Part shown: positions 26,945-35,500 of the stretch, in pieces
Layout: every line of letters starts with the position of its first letter
How positions within the stretch are numbered: the first letter of the stretch is position 1
From: CAWANF01 sp963783355
GTDB taxonomy: Bacteria; Bacteroidota; Rhodothermia; Balneolales; DATFMH01
NCBI GenBank assembly: GCA_963783355.1
Contig: CAWANF010000005.1
Coordinates: 1-64,000 of the forward strand
Reading direction: 5' to 3'
DNA length: 64,000 nt
Position numbers and translations under genes: made by a program
The notes under the pieces: generated by a model
Database searches by the model: none
Seen by the model: the letters and a program-made list of their open reading frames with translations, nothing else
What the model was told of the DNA's origin: nothing

Positions 26945-29900
26945 TCAAAAGCCAAGATTGACACCAACCGTGATTGTTCTTGCCTGAGGCGGTGTGTAGA
27001 AATTCTGCCCGACATCGATGTTATCGATATGATTGCTGTTATAGCTTGCACTTACTTCAGGATCCCAGCCGGGATATTTCGTAAAGGTTAGCAAATTGAC
27101 CCCTGTTACATAGATACGAAGTCTTCTTAACGAGAATTTATTAAGCCAACTATGAGGCAGGTTGTATCCCAAAGTTACATTCTTAACCCGGATATAAGAC
27201 CCGTCAAATAACCAACGGGATGAATCCTGGTTACCATTACCCATAAACAGGCGTGCCTGCGGAACATTGGTCACATCCCCGGCTTTTTGCCATGCATTCA
27301 TCTGGTCGACCGTCTGGTTATCAAAGTAGTTCGCATTGACCGATTGATACACGCCGGCTGCATTATAGATTTTATTACCGTAAACAAACTGGACCAGCAC
27401 ATTTAAATCAAATCCTTTGTAAGAAATATCGTTGGAAAAACCACCCGTAAATTCCGGATTCGGGTTACCAACAACTTGTCTTTGTGCCTTCGAATAATCA
27501 TTCGTTGTTTGATTGCTTCCCGGTTTTACATAATAAAGTGCGTCCCCGTTTTTGGGATCAACCCCGGCATATTTAACCATGTAGAAAACTCCGATTGGCT
27601 GCCCTTCCATGGCCCGGTTTAGATTACCAATAACTTGTCCGCCAAGATTAGTCACTTTATTCTGGTTTGCGGAAATATTAAAACCTGATGTCCAGTTCAG
27701 CGGACCGGTGATATTCTCAGTATTGATGGAGAATTCAATCCCTTTATTTTGCAGGTTACCGACATTCTTTGTCACCACTGAGAAACCTGATGTTTCAGGT
27801 ACATTCACATTCAGCAACAGGTTATTTGTCTTTTTGATATAATAATCAACCGTACCGGTGATTCTGTTATCAAAAAAACCGAAATCAAGGCCAAAATCGA
27901 GCTGTGCCGTATTTTCCCATTTTAAATCGGGACTGGCTATTTGTGTAGGCTGAATACCGGAAAGTCCCGCATAATTCGTTCCGTCATACAAACCACGTGA
28001 ATCAAAGTTTCCAATATCCGAGTTCCCTGTTAAACCATAACTGACACGCAATTTCAAATTGCTGATTGCGCTCAGCTTTTTCATGAACTCCTCATTGGTA
28101 ACCAACCATCCAACTGATGCTGCCGGAAAGAAACCATATTGATTGTTCACACCAAAACGGGAAGAGCCGTCTTCACGAGAACTCAGAGAAATCATATAGG
28201 TATCATTATACTTATAGTTCACACGTCCGAAGTACGACACATAACTGTAACCCGTTCCATTTGAAGTACCAAGCGTGATATTTGAGGCACTTATTAGTTT
28301 TTTGAAACTGTCATTAGGAAAACCTTCGCCTTGCACATTAGAAGTTGAGATTCCGACTTTTTGAAAACTCATACCAACCGTTACGTTGATATTGTTCACC
28401 TTGTTGAAATCTTTGATATACTTGAAATAATTGTTTGCCGTATAGTTCACATTTCTCAGGTAACGATATCGTCCAAAACCGGTTGGATTACCGTCGGTCT
28501 GATTTCCATAATATCCTTCTTCTGTCTGATCGATCAGATCAAGTCCGAACTCACTGCGAAACTGCAATGCCGGTGTAAAGTCATATTCGGCATAGGCATT
28601 ACTCATATTATGGAAAATGAGTGTCCGATCATTACCATATTTGGCATCTATAAGCCCGTTGAAATACAATGTATTTGGATTCAGCGTATTGGTACCTGGT
28701 AGATAAACCGGACTAATTGGAGCCTGGGCGTCCAACTGCACCGGCGTATCAAACTGGTCGTCATTAGATACACGATCATTCTGAGAACGGGCGAGATAAA
28801 ATTTAAGTCCAAATGAAAGCTTGTCGGTTGCCTGATGATCCAGGTTCAAACGTCCGCTTAACCGGCTGAAGGCATTATTAATGAGAATACCGTCCTGATG
28901 AGAATACTCACCACTGGTATAAAAACGCGTTTTTGCATTACCACCGCTTGCCGAAACATCCAGGTTGCGATAAAATGCCGTCCGAAATGGTTTCTTTGCC
29001 CAGTTTACATTATACATGGAATCCGTGTTCCAGGTGTTGTAGGAGACCTGGTTGAAATAATTCTTCACATATCCGACATAATCAAATGAGGGATCAATCT
29101 TTTGAGAGTTTTGAGCCGCTTCAAGGAACAGCTTAATATATTGTTTCGAATTAAGGAATTGCTTGTAATGGGTAGGATGTCCCACTCCCAGACTGGTATT
29201 AATATTAAATTTTGTCTTACCGGCAGCTCCTTTCTTGGTCGTGATGAGCACCACACCATTGGAAGCACGTGCACCGTAAATAGCTGCAGCAGAAGCATCT
29301 TTCAGAATCTGTATCGAAGCAATATCATCATAGTTTAAATCAGCGAGCGGGTTCGTTGGTTCGTTACCGGCCTGACCCTGACTCGATGATGTGACCGGAA
29401 TTCCATCAATTACATAAAGTGGCTGATTACTGGCCGTCACGGACGAAGAACCGCGAATCCGAATCCGGATACCCTGCCCGACTTTACCACTTTGCTGTGT
29501 GATGACAGCTCCGGGGGTCTTACCTTCGAGAGCTGTTTCAAAACTTGTTACAGGCACATTAGCAATACTGCTGCCTTGTATACTCGTAATAGACCCGGTA
29601 ACGTATTTCTTGGATTCCGTACCATAACCCACAACAACGATGTTTTTCAATTGCTGGGTCGAAGGTTCCAGTTTAACATTTATGACAGTCTTTTTACCAA
29701 TGGTTTTTTCAAGGGTTTCAAAACCCAGGTAAGAAAAGACTAATGTCTTTGCAGTATTCGAGACCGTTAATGAATACTTACCATTCATATCAGTGGCAGT
29801 ACCATTGACAGTTCCCTTGACTATAATATTGACACCAGGTAATGGAGTACCATCGGTCGATGACGTAACCAAACCGGTTATTGTTTTTGTTTGCGCAAAG

Positions 29901-29956
29901 GTAATTCCAATAACTGCAAACATTAAGATGGATAAGAGCAGTAATTTTTTTTTCAT
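26945..29956 (-). CDS. SusC/RagA-family TonB-linked outer-membrane protein
   Basis: TonB-dependent outer-membrane transporter of 1,003 residues. It has a signal peptide ending in FAQ, then a carboxypeptidase-like domain (ITGLVTSSTDGTPLPGVNIIVKGT), the TonB box region LKNIVVVGYGTES and a plug with IRIRGSSSVTASNQPLYVIDGIPV. A 22-strand barrel ends in ITVGVNLGF. All parts are intact. With the SusD gene behind it, it imports an oligomer (glycan or peptide). The coding sequence begins with ATG and nine consecutive A's, a possible slippage site. No sigma/anti-sigma regulator is adjacent. Confidence 0.95.
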   Translation of the reverse strand: MKKKLLLLSILMFAVIGITFAQTKTITGLVTSSTDGTPLPGVNIIVKGTVNGTATDMNGKYSLTVSNTAKTLVFSYLGFETLEKTIGKKTVINVKLEPSTQQLKNIVVVGYGTESKKYVTGSITSIQGSSIANVPVTSFETALEGKTPGAVITQQSGKVGQGIRIRIRGSSSVTASNQPLYVIDGIPVTSSSQGQAGNEPTNPLADLNYDDIASIQILKDASAAAIYGARASNGVVLITTKKGAAGKTKFNINTSLGVGHPTHYKQFLNSKQYIKLFLEAAQNSQKIDPSFDYVGYVKNYFNQVSYNTWNTDSMYNVNWAKKPFRTAFYRNLDVSASGGNAKTRFYTSGEYSHQDGILINNAFSRLSGRLNLDHQATDKLSFGLKFYLARSQNDRVSNDDQFDTPVQLDAQAPISPVYLPGTNTLNPNTLYFNGLIDAKYGNDRTLIFHNMSNAYAEYDFTPALQFRSEFGLDLIDQTEEGYYGNQTDGNPTGFGRYRYLRNVNYTANNYFKYIKDFNKVNNINVTVGMSFQKVGISTSNVQGEGFPNDSFKKLISASNITLGTSNGTGYSYVSYFGRVNYKYNDTYMISLSSREDGSSRFGVNNQYGFFPAASVGWLVTNEEFMKKLSAISNLKLRVSYGLTGNSDIGNFDSRGLYDGTNYAGLSGIQPTQIASPDLKWENTAQLDFGLDFGFFDNRITGTVDYYIKKTNNLLLNVNVPETSGFSVVTKNVGNLQNKGIEFSINTENITGPLNWTSGFNISANQNKVTNLGGQVIGNLNRAMEGQPIGVFYMVKYAGVDPKNGDALYYVKPGSNQTTNDYSKAQRQVVGNPNPEFTGGFSNDISYKGFDLNVLVQFVYGNKIYNAAGVYQSVNANYFDNQTVDQMNAWQKAGDVTNVPQARLFMGNGNQDSSRWLFDGSYIRVKNVTLGYNLPHSWLNKFSLRRLRIYVTGVNLLTFTKYPGWDPEVSASYNSNHIDNIDVGQNFYTPPQARTITVGVNLGF

Positions 29957-30538
29957 ATTGCTACGTTTGTACGATTGATTTGAAAATGCCTGAAATAAAT
30001 AGCCTGTCGCTACCGGCTTATCATATTTAAGCTGATTCGTTTAGGCTGATAAATATTAATTGAGATCAATCAGAGGCAAGTAAGCCAGGGAAAAGGTATG
30101 TTACCCCTCTTAAATTCCTCCAACTTTACCGGGAAAAGATTTTACTCCGGTTTAATGGTCTTTTCAGTTCTCCTCACTAATTATCGAAATAATTAAATAT
30201 CTAAATCGATTATCACTAATTAAGTAAACTATATAGTCATATTATATTAAATGATGTAATATATATTAGATGAATTATAAGTAAATGATTTTCAATATGT
30301 TACAAACCATTCATCGGCCCAACACTTATTTATGACATGCAGATCTTTTACAAGAATTATCGGGAAGCGTTTTTAAATTAACTATTTGTTAAATCATCAA
30401 TTGGCTGTTTAAAAATGGGGAGCGTTTTGAATCAGTAGACAAAAGAAAGATTATTTATAATTTGATTATTCTTTAAACCATTCAGATTTGCTTTTATCTT
30501 CATTCCACTTTTGCACGCATTTAATAAACTTTCAAATA
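29957..30538. other. Long AT-rich intergenic region, probable divergent promoters
   Basis: About 580 bp between the susC start and a GNAT gene, which face away from each other. I see no ORF with coding character, no tRNA-like fold and no strong hairpin. It should hold the promoters of both genes, but I could not place them with confidence. Confidence 0.5.
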
Positions 30539-31057
30539 ATGGAAATATCTATCCGGAAATGTCGAAATACCGATCTGGGATCGCTGCAAGATCTTGCAAT
30601 ACAGACATATGACGAAACATTTCGCGCCTATAACAGCTCTGAAAACATGAGAACCTACCTGGACGAGGCTTTCAATAAAAACCAACTAAAAAAAGAATTG
30701 AACAATCCATCATCTGAATTTTATCTCCTTTTTGCTGATCAGGCACCCGCAGCGTACTTAAAAACAAATGAACCCGAAGCCCAAACCGATATCTTTGATC
30801 CTCAAAGCCTCGAAATTGAACGAATTTATGTGAAACAGGAATTTCAACGCCATGGCCTGGGAAAAAAGCTTATTGAATTGGGCATAGATATAGCTCGCAA
30901 ACAAAACCGGAAGTTTGTCTGGCTTGGGGTCTGGGAACATAATACCAGGGCATTACAATTTTACAAAAACATGGGATTTGAGAAATTCGGATCACACCGT
31001 TTTATTATGGGAGACGATCATCAGACCGATTGGCTATTACAGAAAATTATCCGGTAG
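30539..31057 (+). CDS. GNAT-family N-acetyltransferase
   Basis: 172 residues from the ATG at 30539 (the frame is open upstream but without domain sequence). Order: MEISIRKCRNTDLGSLQDLA, then the acetyl-CoA site EIERIYVKQEFQRHGLGKKLIELG with the Q-x-x-G-x-G loop. FVWLGVWEHNTRALQFYKNMGFEKFGSH closes the fold. This resembles the YitI/PaiA-like branch of acetyltransferases, which act on small amines or proteins, but the substrate is not visible. Single gene between the susC promoter region and a Rid-family gene. Confidence 0.85.
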   Translation: MEISIRKCRNTDLGSLQDLAIQTYDETFRAYNSSENMRTYLDEAFNKNQLKKELNNPSSEFYLLFADQAPAAYLKTNEPEAQTDIFDPQSLEIERIYVKQEFQRHGLGKKLIELGIDIARKQNRKFVWLGVWEHNTRALQFYKNMGFEKFGSHRFIMGDDHQTDWLLQKIIR

Positions 31058-31167
31058 CATCCTTCCAAACTACACGGAACCAGAGAATTACTCTTTCTCC
31101 TGAACAATTTTGTAATTTTATTACTTCAAACATTTTTTTTCTTTCAACAATCCCTGGACTAATAAAA

Positions 31168-31560
31168 ATGAATCGACAAAATATATCCTCCGGCACAAAA
31201 TGGGAGCCAGTTATCGGGTATTCCCGTGCCGTCCGAAGCAGTAACAGAGTTTGGGTTTCGGGAACAACGGCAACATCAGGAAATGGGAGCATTATCGGTA
31301 TCGGCAATGTATATGCCCAGTCCATTCAAACATTAAAAAATATTGAAACAGCCTTGCAAAAAGCCGGAGCTGACTTAACCGATGTGGTACGAACAAGAAT
31401 ATATGTCCTGGATATCGACCGGGACTGGGAGCTTGTCGGGAAAGCCCATGGAGAATATTTCAGACAAATCCTTCCTGCCACATCCATGATCCAGGTCAGT
31501 CGCTTTATCGCTCCTGAAATTCTTGTTGAAATCGAAGCGGAAGCCTTTATTGATGAATAA
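31168..31560 (+). CDS. RidA-family protein lacking the canonical arginine
   Basis: 130-residue member of the Rid/YjgF/YER057c family, whose RidA members hydrolyse reactive enamines/imines from PLP enzymes. Seen: SRAVRSSNRVWVSGTTA, TLKNIETALQKAGADLTDVVRTRIYV and the end ILVEIEAEAF. At the place where true RidA has the catalytic Arg (PAR-S) this protein reads LPATSM. It therefore probably belongs to a non-RidA subfamily and may not be a classical deaminase. The start at 31168 was chosen because the domain begins there; the upstream part of the frame overlaps the GNAT gene. Confidence 0.85.
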   Translation: MNRQNISSGTKWEPVIGYSRAVRSSNRVWVSGTTATSGNGSIIGIGNVYAQSIQTLKNIETALQKAGADLTDVVRTRIYVLDIDRDWELVGKAHGEYFRQILPATSMIQVSRFIAPEILVEIEAEAFIDE

Positions 31561-31683
31561 TCATCCTGTTAATTTTATAGAAATTTTGAATATTTACAAT
31601 CGGATCTGTTTCCCGGAAACGATTTGATCACCTATATTATTAATAATGGGTAACTTCAATTTTTTAGAAATCATTTAGATACC

Positions 31684-32046
31684 ATGAGCGCAAAAGACCT
31701 GGAAATTGAGATTAAAAATATTCGTCTCAGAACAATTATCGGATTCAACGACTGGGAGCGGGAAAAACCACAGGATGTCGTTATCTCAATAAAACTTACG
31801 TATAATGCCGAAAAAGCTGTTCAAGGTGATGATGTAACTTTCGCTGTTGATTATAAAACCATCACCAAAGCCATTATTCAAAAAGTTGAAGACGCACAGT
31901 TTAATTTACTTGAATCCCTTGCCAACATGATTTATGAACACGTGCATTCCTATAAAGGAGTTAATGCCGTAGAGGTAACGGTCGAAAAACCTCATTGCCT
32001 TCGTTTTTCAGATAATGTCATAGCCCGAATATCCGATAATGCCTGA
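31684..32046 (+). CDS. folB: Dihydroneopterin aldolase
   Basis: Second step of folate biosynthesis after GTP cyclohydrolase, cleaving dihydroneopterin to 6-hydroxymethyl-dihydropterin. The 120 residues show IEIKNIRLRTIIGFNDWEREKPQDV, the VDYKTITKAI segment with the active-site tyrosine, LLESLANMIYEHV and the ending VEVTVEKPHCLRFSDNV. Its end overlaps the start of folK (next enzyme) by 8 nt. Confidence 0.95.
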   Translation: MSAKDLEIEIKNIRLRTIIGFNDWEREKPQDVVISIKLTYNAEKAVQGDDVTFAVDYKTITKAIIQKVEDAQFNLLESLANMIYEHVHSYKGVNAVEVTVEKPHCLRFSDNVIARISDNA

Positions 32047-32426
32047 ACATGAGGCCATCATATCATTGGGATCCAATATCGATCCGGAACAAACATATTG
32101 ATGAGGCGCTCAAAGAACTCGGCTATCATTTTACTATCCTGAAAAAATCCAGATTTTTTTTTACAGAACCATTACTCTTTGAAAATCAGTCTAAATTTCT
32201 GAATGGCGCGGTTTTATTGAAAACAGAATCAGAAAGAAATGAATTAAAAGCTGAATTAAAAAAAATCGAATCCAGGATGGGACGAGTTCATACATCAAAT
32301 AAAAATGGTCCCCGAATCATTGATCTCGATATCTTGTTATTCGATGGCGAAATTGTCGATACGGATTACTACTCCCGGGATTTTTTACAGCAATTCGTCC
32401 GGGAACTACGTTCCGCTGAGTTGTAA
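32039..32426 (+). pseudogene. folK: Frameshifted 6-hydroxymethyl-dihydropterin pyrophosphokinase
   Basis: FolK adds pyrophosphate from ATP to the folB product. The expected start, MPEHEAIISLGSNIDPEQ, opens at 32039, overlapping folB, but meets a stop at 32099. The rest (KHIDEALKELGYHF, FTEPLLFENQSKFLNGAVLL, GRVHTSNKNGPRIIDLDILLFDGE) continues in a second frame. Skipping one base near 32088 (GAACAAACAT) restores DPE-KHIDEALKELG. The signature PRIIDLDILLFDG is intact. A second-frame ATG at 32049 would give a 125-residue protein without the N-terminal strand and GSN loop. Either a true mutation or a sequencing error; folate synthesis would need FolK from elsewhere if real. Confidence 0.8.
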
Positions 32427-32507
32427 ACAGAGCGTGAGAAAAAGTATATCAAACTTTTTTTTAGATTGAGTAATTTTATCAAATCAATAAGTCACTTGAA
32501 TTCATAA

Positions 32508-32846
32508 ATGAACGCTATGCCGGTAAGCCAGGGATATAAAACATTTGTTATAGAACAACTCAGCTGTTTTGCCAACATTTCTTCCCGGAACATGTTCGGA
32601 GGTGTCGGATTATATGCCGATGAATTCTTTTTCGCCCTGATATTTGATGATCGCCTGTATTTTAAAGTGGATGATTCAAACCGGGCTGATTTTGAAGCGG
32701 AAAGCATGGGCCCGTTTCGTCCATATGACGACGAAAGAACCATGAACTATTATGAATTGCCCATCAACGTATTAGAAGATATCGATGAATTAAAAAAATG
32801 GTGTGATAAAGCAGTCAGAGTTTCGATGAACTCAAAGAAAAAGTAA
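32508..32846 (+). CDS. TfoX N-terminal-domain protein
   Basis: 112 residues consisting of one TfoX_N domain: FVIEQLSCFANISSRNMFGGVGLYADE, FFALIFDDRLYFKVDDSNRADFE, and the closing MNYYELPINVLEDIDELKKWCDKAV. In Haemophilus and Vibrio, two-domain TfoX/Sxy activates competence genes. Stand-alone N-domain proteins like this are widespread and uncharacterised, so a competence role should not be assumed. Single gene; convergent with the outer-membrane protein gene that follows. Confidence 0.85.
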   Translation: MNAMPVSQGYKTFVIEQLSCFANISSRNMFGGVGLYADEFFFALIFDDRLYFKVDDSNRADFEAESMGPFRPYDDERTMNYYELPINVLEDIDELKKWCDKAVRVSMNSKKK

Positions 32847-32908
32847 AACAGATCCTGCTACATTCATGTAAGCTGTACAATCATCCCGGAAACCTTTAAT
32901 CAAAGTTA

Positions 32909-33460
32909 TTAATTACTCAATACCCAGCCGAAAGCAATACCAATGGAAGGATAAAATGTACGATGTGAAATAAAGGGTGTGAACCCAATTTTCAAAGTAT
33001 ATCTCGTATCCTTTACCGGCAGCATCCGGTAAGCGATAGTCATCGTAATGGCAGGCGGATTTAATCCGGGCTCCGATCCCATATCACCAATAACATATCC
33101 CGCCCCTAACTGGAGCCGGCTTCTTCCATGCCCGATGTAATAATTTCCCATAAACAGCATGGTAAAATATTTTGTCCATTCATCATTTGAACCTTGACTC
33201 TGGTCATGAAGGCTGCCAAAGGCACTGCCGCCAATCCGAATACCCAAATTATTTTTAAATATCACATCATAATTCAGGCTGTATGCCATACCATTGCCCA
33301 TAAGTTCAATGTAAGCAGATTGCGTTGGCTGGGGAGGTCTCTTCAATGGAAAATCAAATTGTGCCTGGGCCGTTTCATGAAAACCTAACAATAAAATGCC
33401 CCAAAAAATTATATGAAAGGAAATTGAATGATCAATATCCGTTATCCTTTTTGGACTCAT
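32909..33460 (-). CDS. Predicted small outer-membrane beta-barrel protein
   Basis: 183 residues without a name I recognise. The N-terminus has a hydrophobic segment (FHIIFWGILLLGF) and a cleavage site after AQA. The mature part is made of amphipathic strands (SAYIELMGNGMAYSLNYDVIF, NLGIRIGGSAFGS, SRLQLGAGYVIGDM, YTLKIGFTPFIS). It ends IGIAFGWVLSN, i.e. near an aromatic residue. This resembles 8-stranded barrels such as OmpW/PorT-like 'outer membrane beta-barrel' proteins. Confidence 0.7.
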   Translation of the reverse strand: MSPKRITDIDHSISFHIIFWGILLLGFHETAQAQFDFPLKRPPQPTQSAYIELMGNGMAYSLNYDVIFKNNLGIRIGGSAFGSLHDQSQGSNDEWTKYFTMLFMGNYYIGHGRSRLQLGAGYVIGDMGSEPGLNPPAITMTIAYRMLPVKDTRYTLKIGFTPFISHRTFYPSIGIAFGWVLSN

Positions 33461-33631
33461 ATTTAAAATTAATCTCTGATGAATAAATAAATTATTGCCT
33501 AAAAATATGATATAAATCGTTCCAAATAATTTGCGTCTTTTTTTTGTAAAATTAAATAAGTGTCGTTTTTTTAGGTGGGAAAAAGTGAGGCCGTTGATTT
33601 CTTTTTGAGCACGTATTAATTACAATGAGAT

Positions 33632-34219
33632 ATGATGAATACGTTCTATGCCGAAAACAGGAATGAATGGCGTTCCTGGCTTCTCGAAAATCATAAAAAA
33701 GCACCGGAAATCTGGCTCATATACTATAAGGTCCACACCGATGTTCCCTGCATTTCGTATGGAGAATCGGTTGAGGAAGCCATTTGCTTCGGCTGGATTG
33801 ACGGATTGATTCACGGCATCGATGATGAAAAGTACAAAAGAAGATTCACTCCCCGAAAAGACGGCAGCGTCTGGTCAAAAATTAACCGGGAACGAGCTAA
33901 AAAAATGATTACACAGGGAAAAATGACCCCGCCAGGTCTTGAATCTATAGAAATTGCGAAACAAAACGGACAATGGGATAAAGCCTACCGGCTCAAAGAT
34001 GACATCGACATACCCGATGATTTGAAGACTGCTCTCAAGAGAAATGCTGTCGCCTGGAAGAAATTCCAGAACTATTCCAATACCAACCGATTCATTGTAG
34101 TAACACGTATAGAAAAATCTGCTACCATTGAGAAGAGAAAAGCAAAGATTATGAGAGCTGTTGAATTGGCGGAAAACAATTTAAAACCATACGATAAAAA
34201 CCGGAAACCCCTGATTTGA
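33632..34219 (+). CDS. YdeI/OmpD-associated family protein
   Basis: 195 residues. Typical family segments: RSWLLENHKKAPEIWLIYYK, SYGESVEEAICFGWIDGLIHGID, RRFTPRKDGSVWSKINRERAKKM, and a C-terminal KKRNAVAW-type helix (LKRNAVAWKKFQNYS) followed by RIEKSATIEKRKAKI. The family is sometimes linked to bacteriocin protection, with little biochemistry. Its stop codon overlaps the ATG of the winged-helix gene (TGATG, 34217-34221), so the two are translationally coupled and may work together. Confidence 0.88.
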   Translation: MMNTFYAENRNEWRSWLLENHKKAPEIWLIYYKVHTDVPCISYGESVEEAICFGWIDGLIHGIDDEKYKRRFTPRKDGSVWSKINRERAKKMITQGKMTPPGLESIEIAKQNGQWDKAYRLKDDIDIPDDLKTALKRNAVAWKKFQNYSNTNRFIVVTRIEKSATIEKRKAKIMRAVELAENNLKPYDKNRKPLI

Positions 34220-35316
34220 TGGAAACGATTAAGCTTTCACAATGGTCTTATCACCGACAATTTCTCGGGAAACAGGGAACGAATGCTGTCCGTGTTCTGA
34301 AAGAAATCGCGGGCGTTTACAGCTGGCATCCATCCGCCCCGTTATCCTTGTGGAACCGGCTGTCAACTTTCAGTAAAAACGTATTCAATGAATTAGATGA
34401 GAAACGATCAGCCATTCGGATACCCGCCATGCGGCTTTCGAATTATATGCTTGAACAGGAAAAAGCACCACTGATATTTGCGGCAATGATTCCGGAACCT
34501 TCCAATCCGTATTGGGAAAAACGCTATACGCAAAAAGGCCGTTACATTGACCCGGAGAAATATCCATTATGGAAAGAACAAATATTAGCGAATGCCAGGG
34601 AGCCAAAATCCCTGGCTGAAATCAGGGATATATGCGCGGAAATTCCTGATAAACTGTTTAAAATTATTATTAATCGCATGGCTTTTGAGGGATATCTGCT
34701 TCGCGTAGGTTCTGAAAATATGCGTTCTAATATTATTAAATATGTAGCTGCCAAAGCATGGATTGGCCAGAATTTAGGAGGATATAATCCACAAAAAGCG
34801 CTGAAAGAATTGGCGGTTGATTACCTGCATGCTTTTGGACCGGCCCGGATTAAAGATTTTCAATGGTGGTCGGGTGTTACAATGACAAAAGCGCGTCATG
34901 CGATGTCATCGGTTGAAACAATTGATATCGGGGACGGCTATCTGCTTTTATCAAAAGATATTGATGAATTTGAGTCTTTCCATCCTGAGGGAAACGAACA
35001 AATCGACCTTTTACCGCAATGGGACAGTTATATCATGGGATACGCCCCTGATGGGCGCGAACGTTTTGTGAATCCCGACAAACAGGAACTACTTTATGGA
35101 AAAATCGGGGCCACCGGTGGTAACGGACTGGGAACCATTTTAGTAAACGGGATCGCACATGGCTCGTGGAATGCCAAATTTAAAGGAAGCCTAATGTCCG
35201 TTCAGCAGAAAATGTTTGAAAAACCTTCTTCAAAATTAAATGAAGCTATTAAATGGAAATTCAGTGAAATGGCTTCATTTATGGAAATTGCGAAACTAAC
35301 ATTTTTGGATAGTTAA
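34219..35316 (+). CDS. Winged-helix DNA-binding protein of the AlkZ/HTH_42 family
   Basis: 365 residues from the ATG overlapping the previous stop. The family (formerly DUF1006, 'winged helix DNA-binding domain') includes AlkZ/YcaQ glycosylases that unhook crosslinks or remove alkylated bases. Seen: RIPAMRLSNYMLEQEKAP, a predicted winged-helix part (LAEIRDICAEIPDKLFKIIINRMAFEGYLLR), YLHAFGPARIKDFQWWSGV, and IDLLPQWDSYIMGYAPDGRERFV. The QxQ/QxD catalytic motif of AlkZ could not be identified with certainty, so DNA-glycosylase activity is only a possibility. No SOS-like box was found in front. Confidence 0.82.
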   Translation: METIKLSQWSYHRQFLGKQGTNAVRVLKEIAGVYSWHPSAPLSLWNRLSTFSKNVFNELDEKRSAIRIPAMRLSNYMLEQEKAPLIFAAMIPEPSNPYWEKRYTQKGRYIDPEKYPLWKEQILANAREPKSLAEIRDICAEIPDKLFKIIINRMAFEGYLLRVGSENMRSNIIKYVAAKAWIGQNLGGYNPQKALKELAVDYLHAFGPARIKDFQWWSGVTMTKARHAMSSVETIDIGDGYLLLSKDIDEFESFHPEGNEQIDLLPQWDSYIMGYAPDGRERFVNPDKQELLYGKIGATGGNGLGTILVNGIAHGSWNAKFKGSLMSVQQKMFEKPSSKLNEAIKWKFSEMASFMEIAKLTFLDS

Positions 35317-35429
35317 ACCTCATTCCCCTGTTTTTCTTTCGTCTCTTTTCTGTTTTCTATATTCTGTATTCTGTTTGCTTAAATTCTATCCACTTGGAAT
35401 TCATGATTTAAAAAATTATAATTATTCAT

Positions 35430-35442
35430 ACACTATTAGTGT
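35430..35442. promoter_or_regulatory. Palindrome ACACTA-T-TAGTGT upstream of the GH27 gene
   Basis: A perfect 6-bp inverted repeat with one-base spacer, 59 bp before the start codon of the alpha-galactosidase-like gene. Size and position fit a dimeric repressor or LacI/GntR-type operator, but no regulator gene is adjacent. Confidence 0.4.
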
Positions 35443-35500
35443 AACACAAACACTTATTGTTGTATACGGCTGAAAATATTAAACTCAACTATCGTAAAAC

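Noticed and set aside
32508..32846. Competence regulator TfoX
   Set aside because: Only the N-terminal domain is present; competence genes are not nearby.
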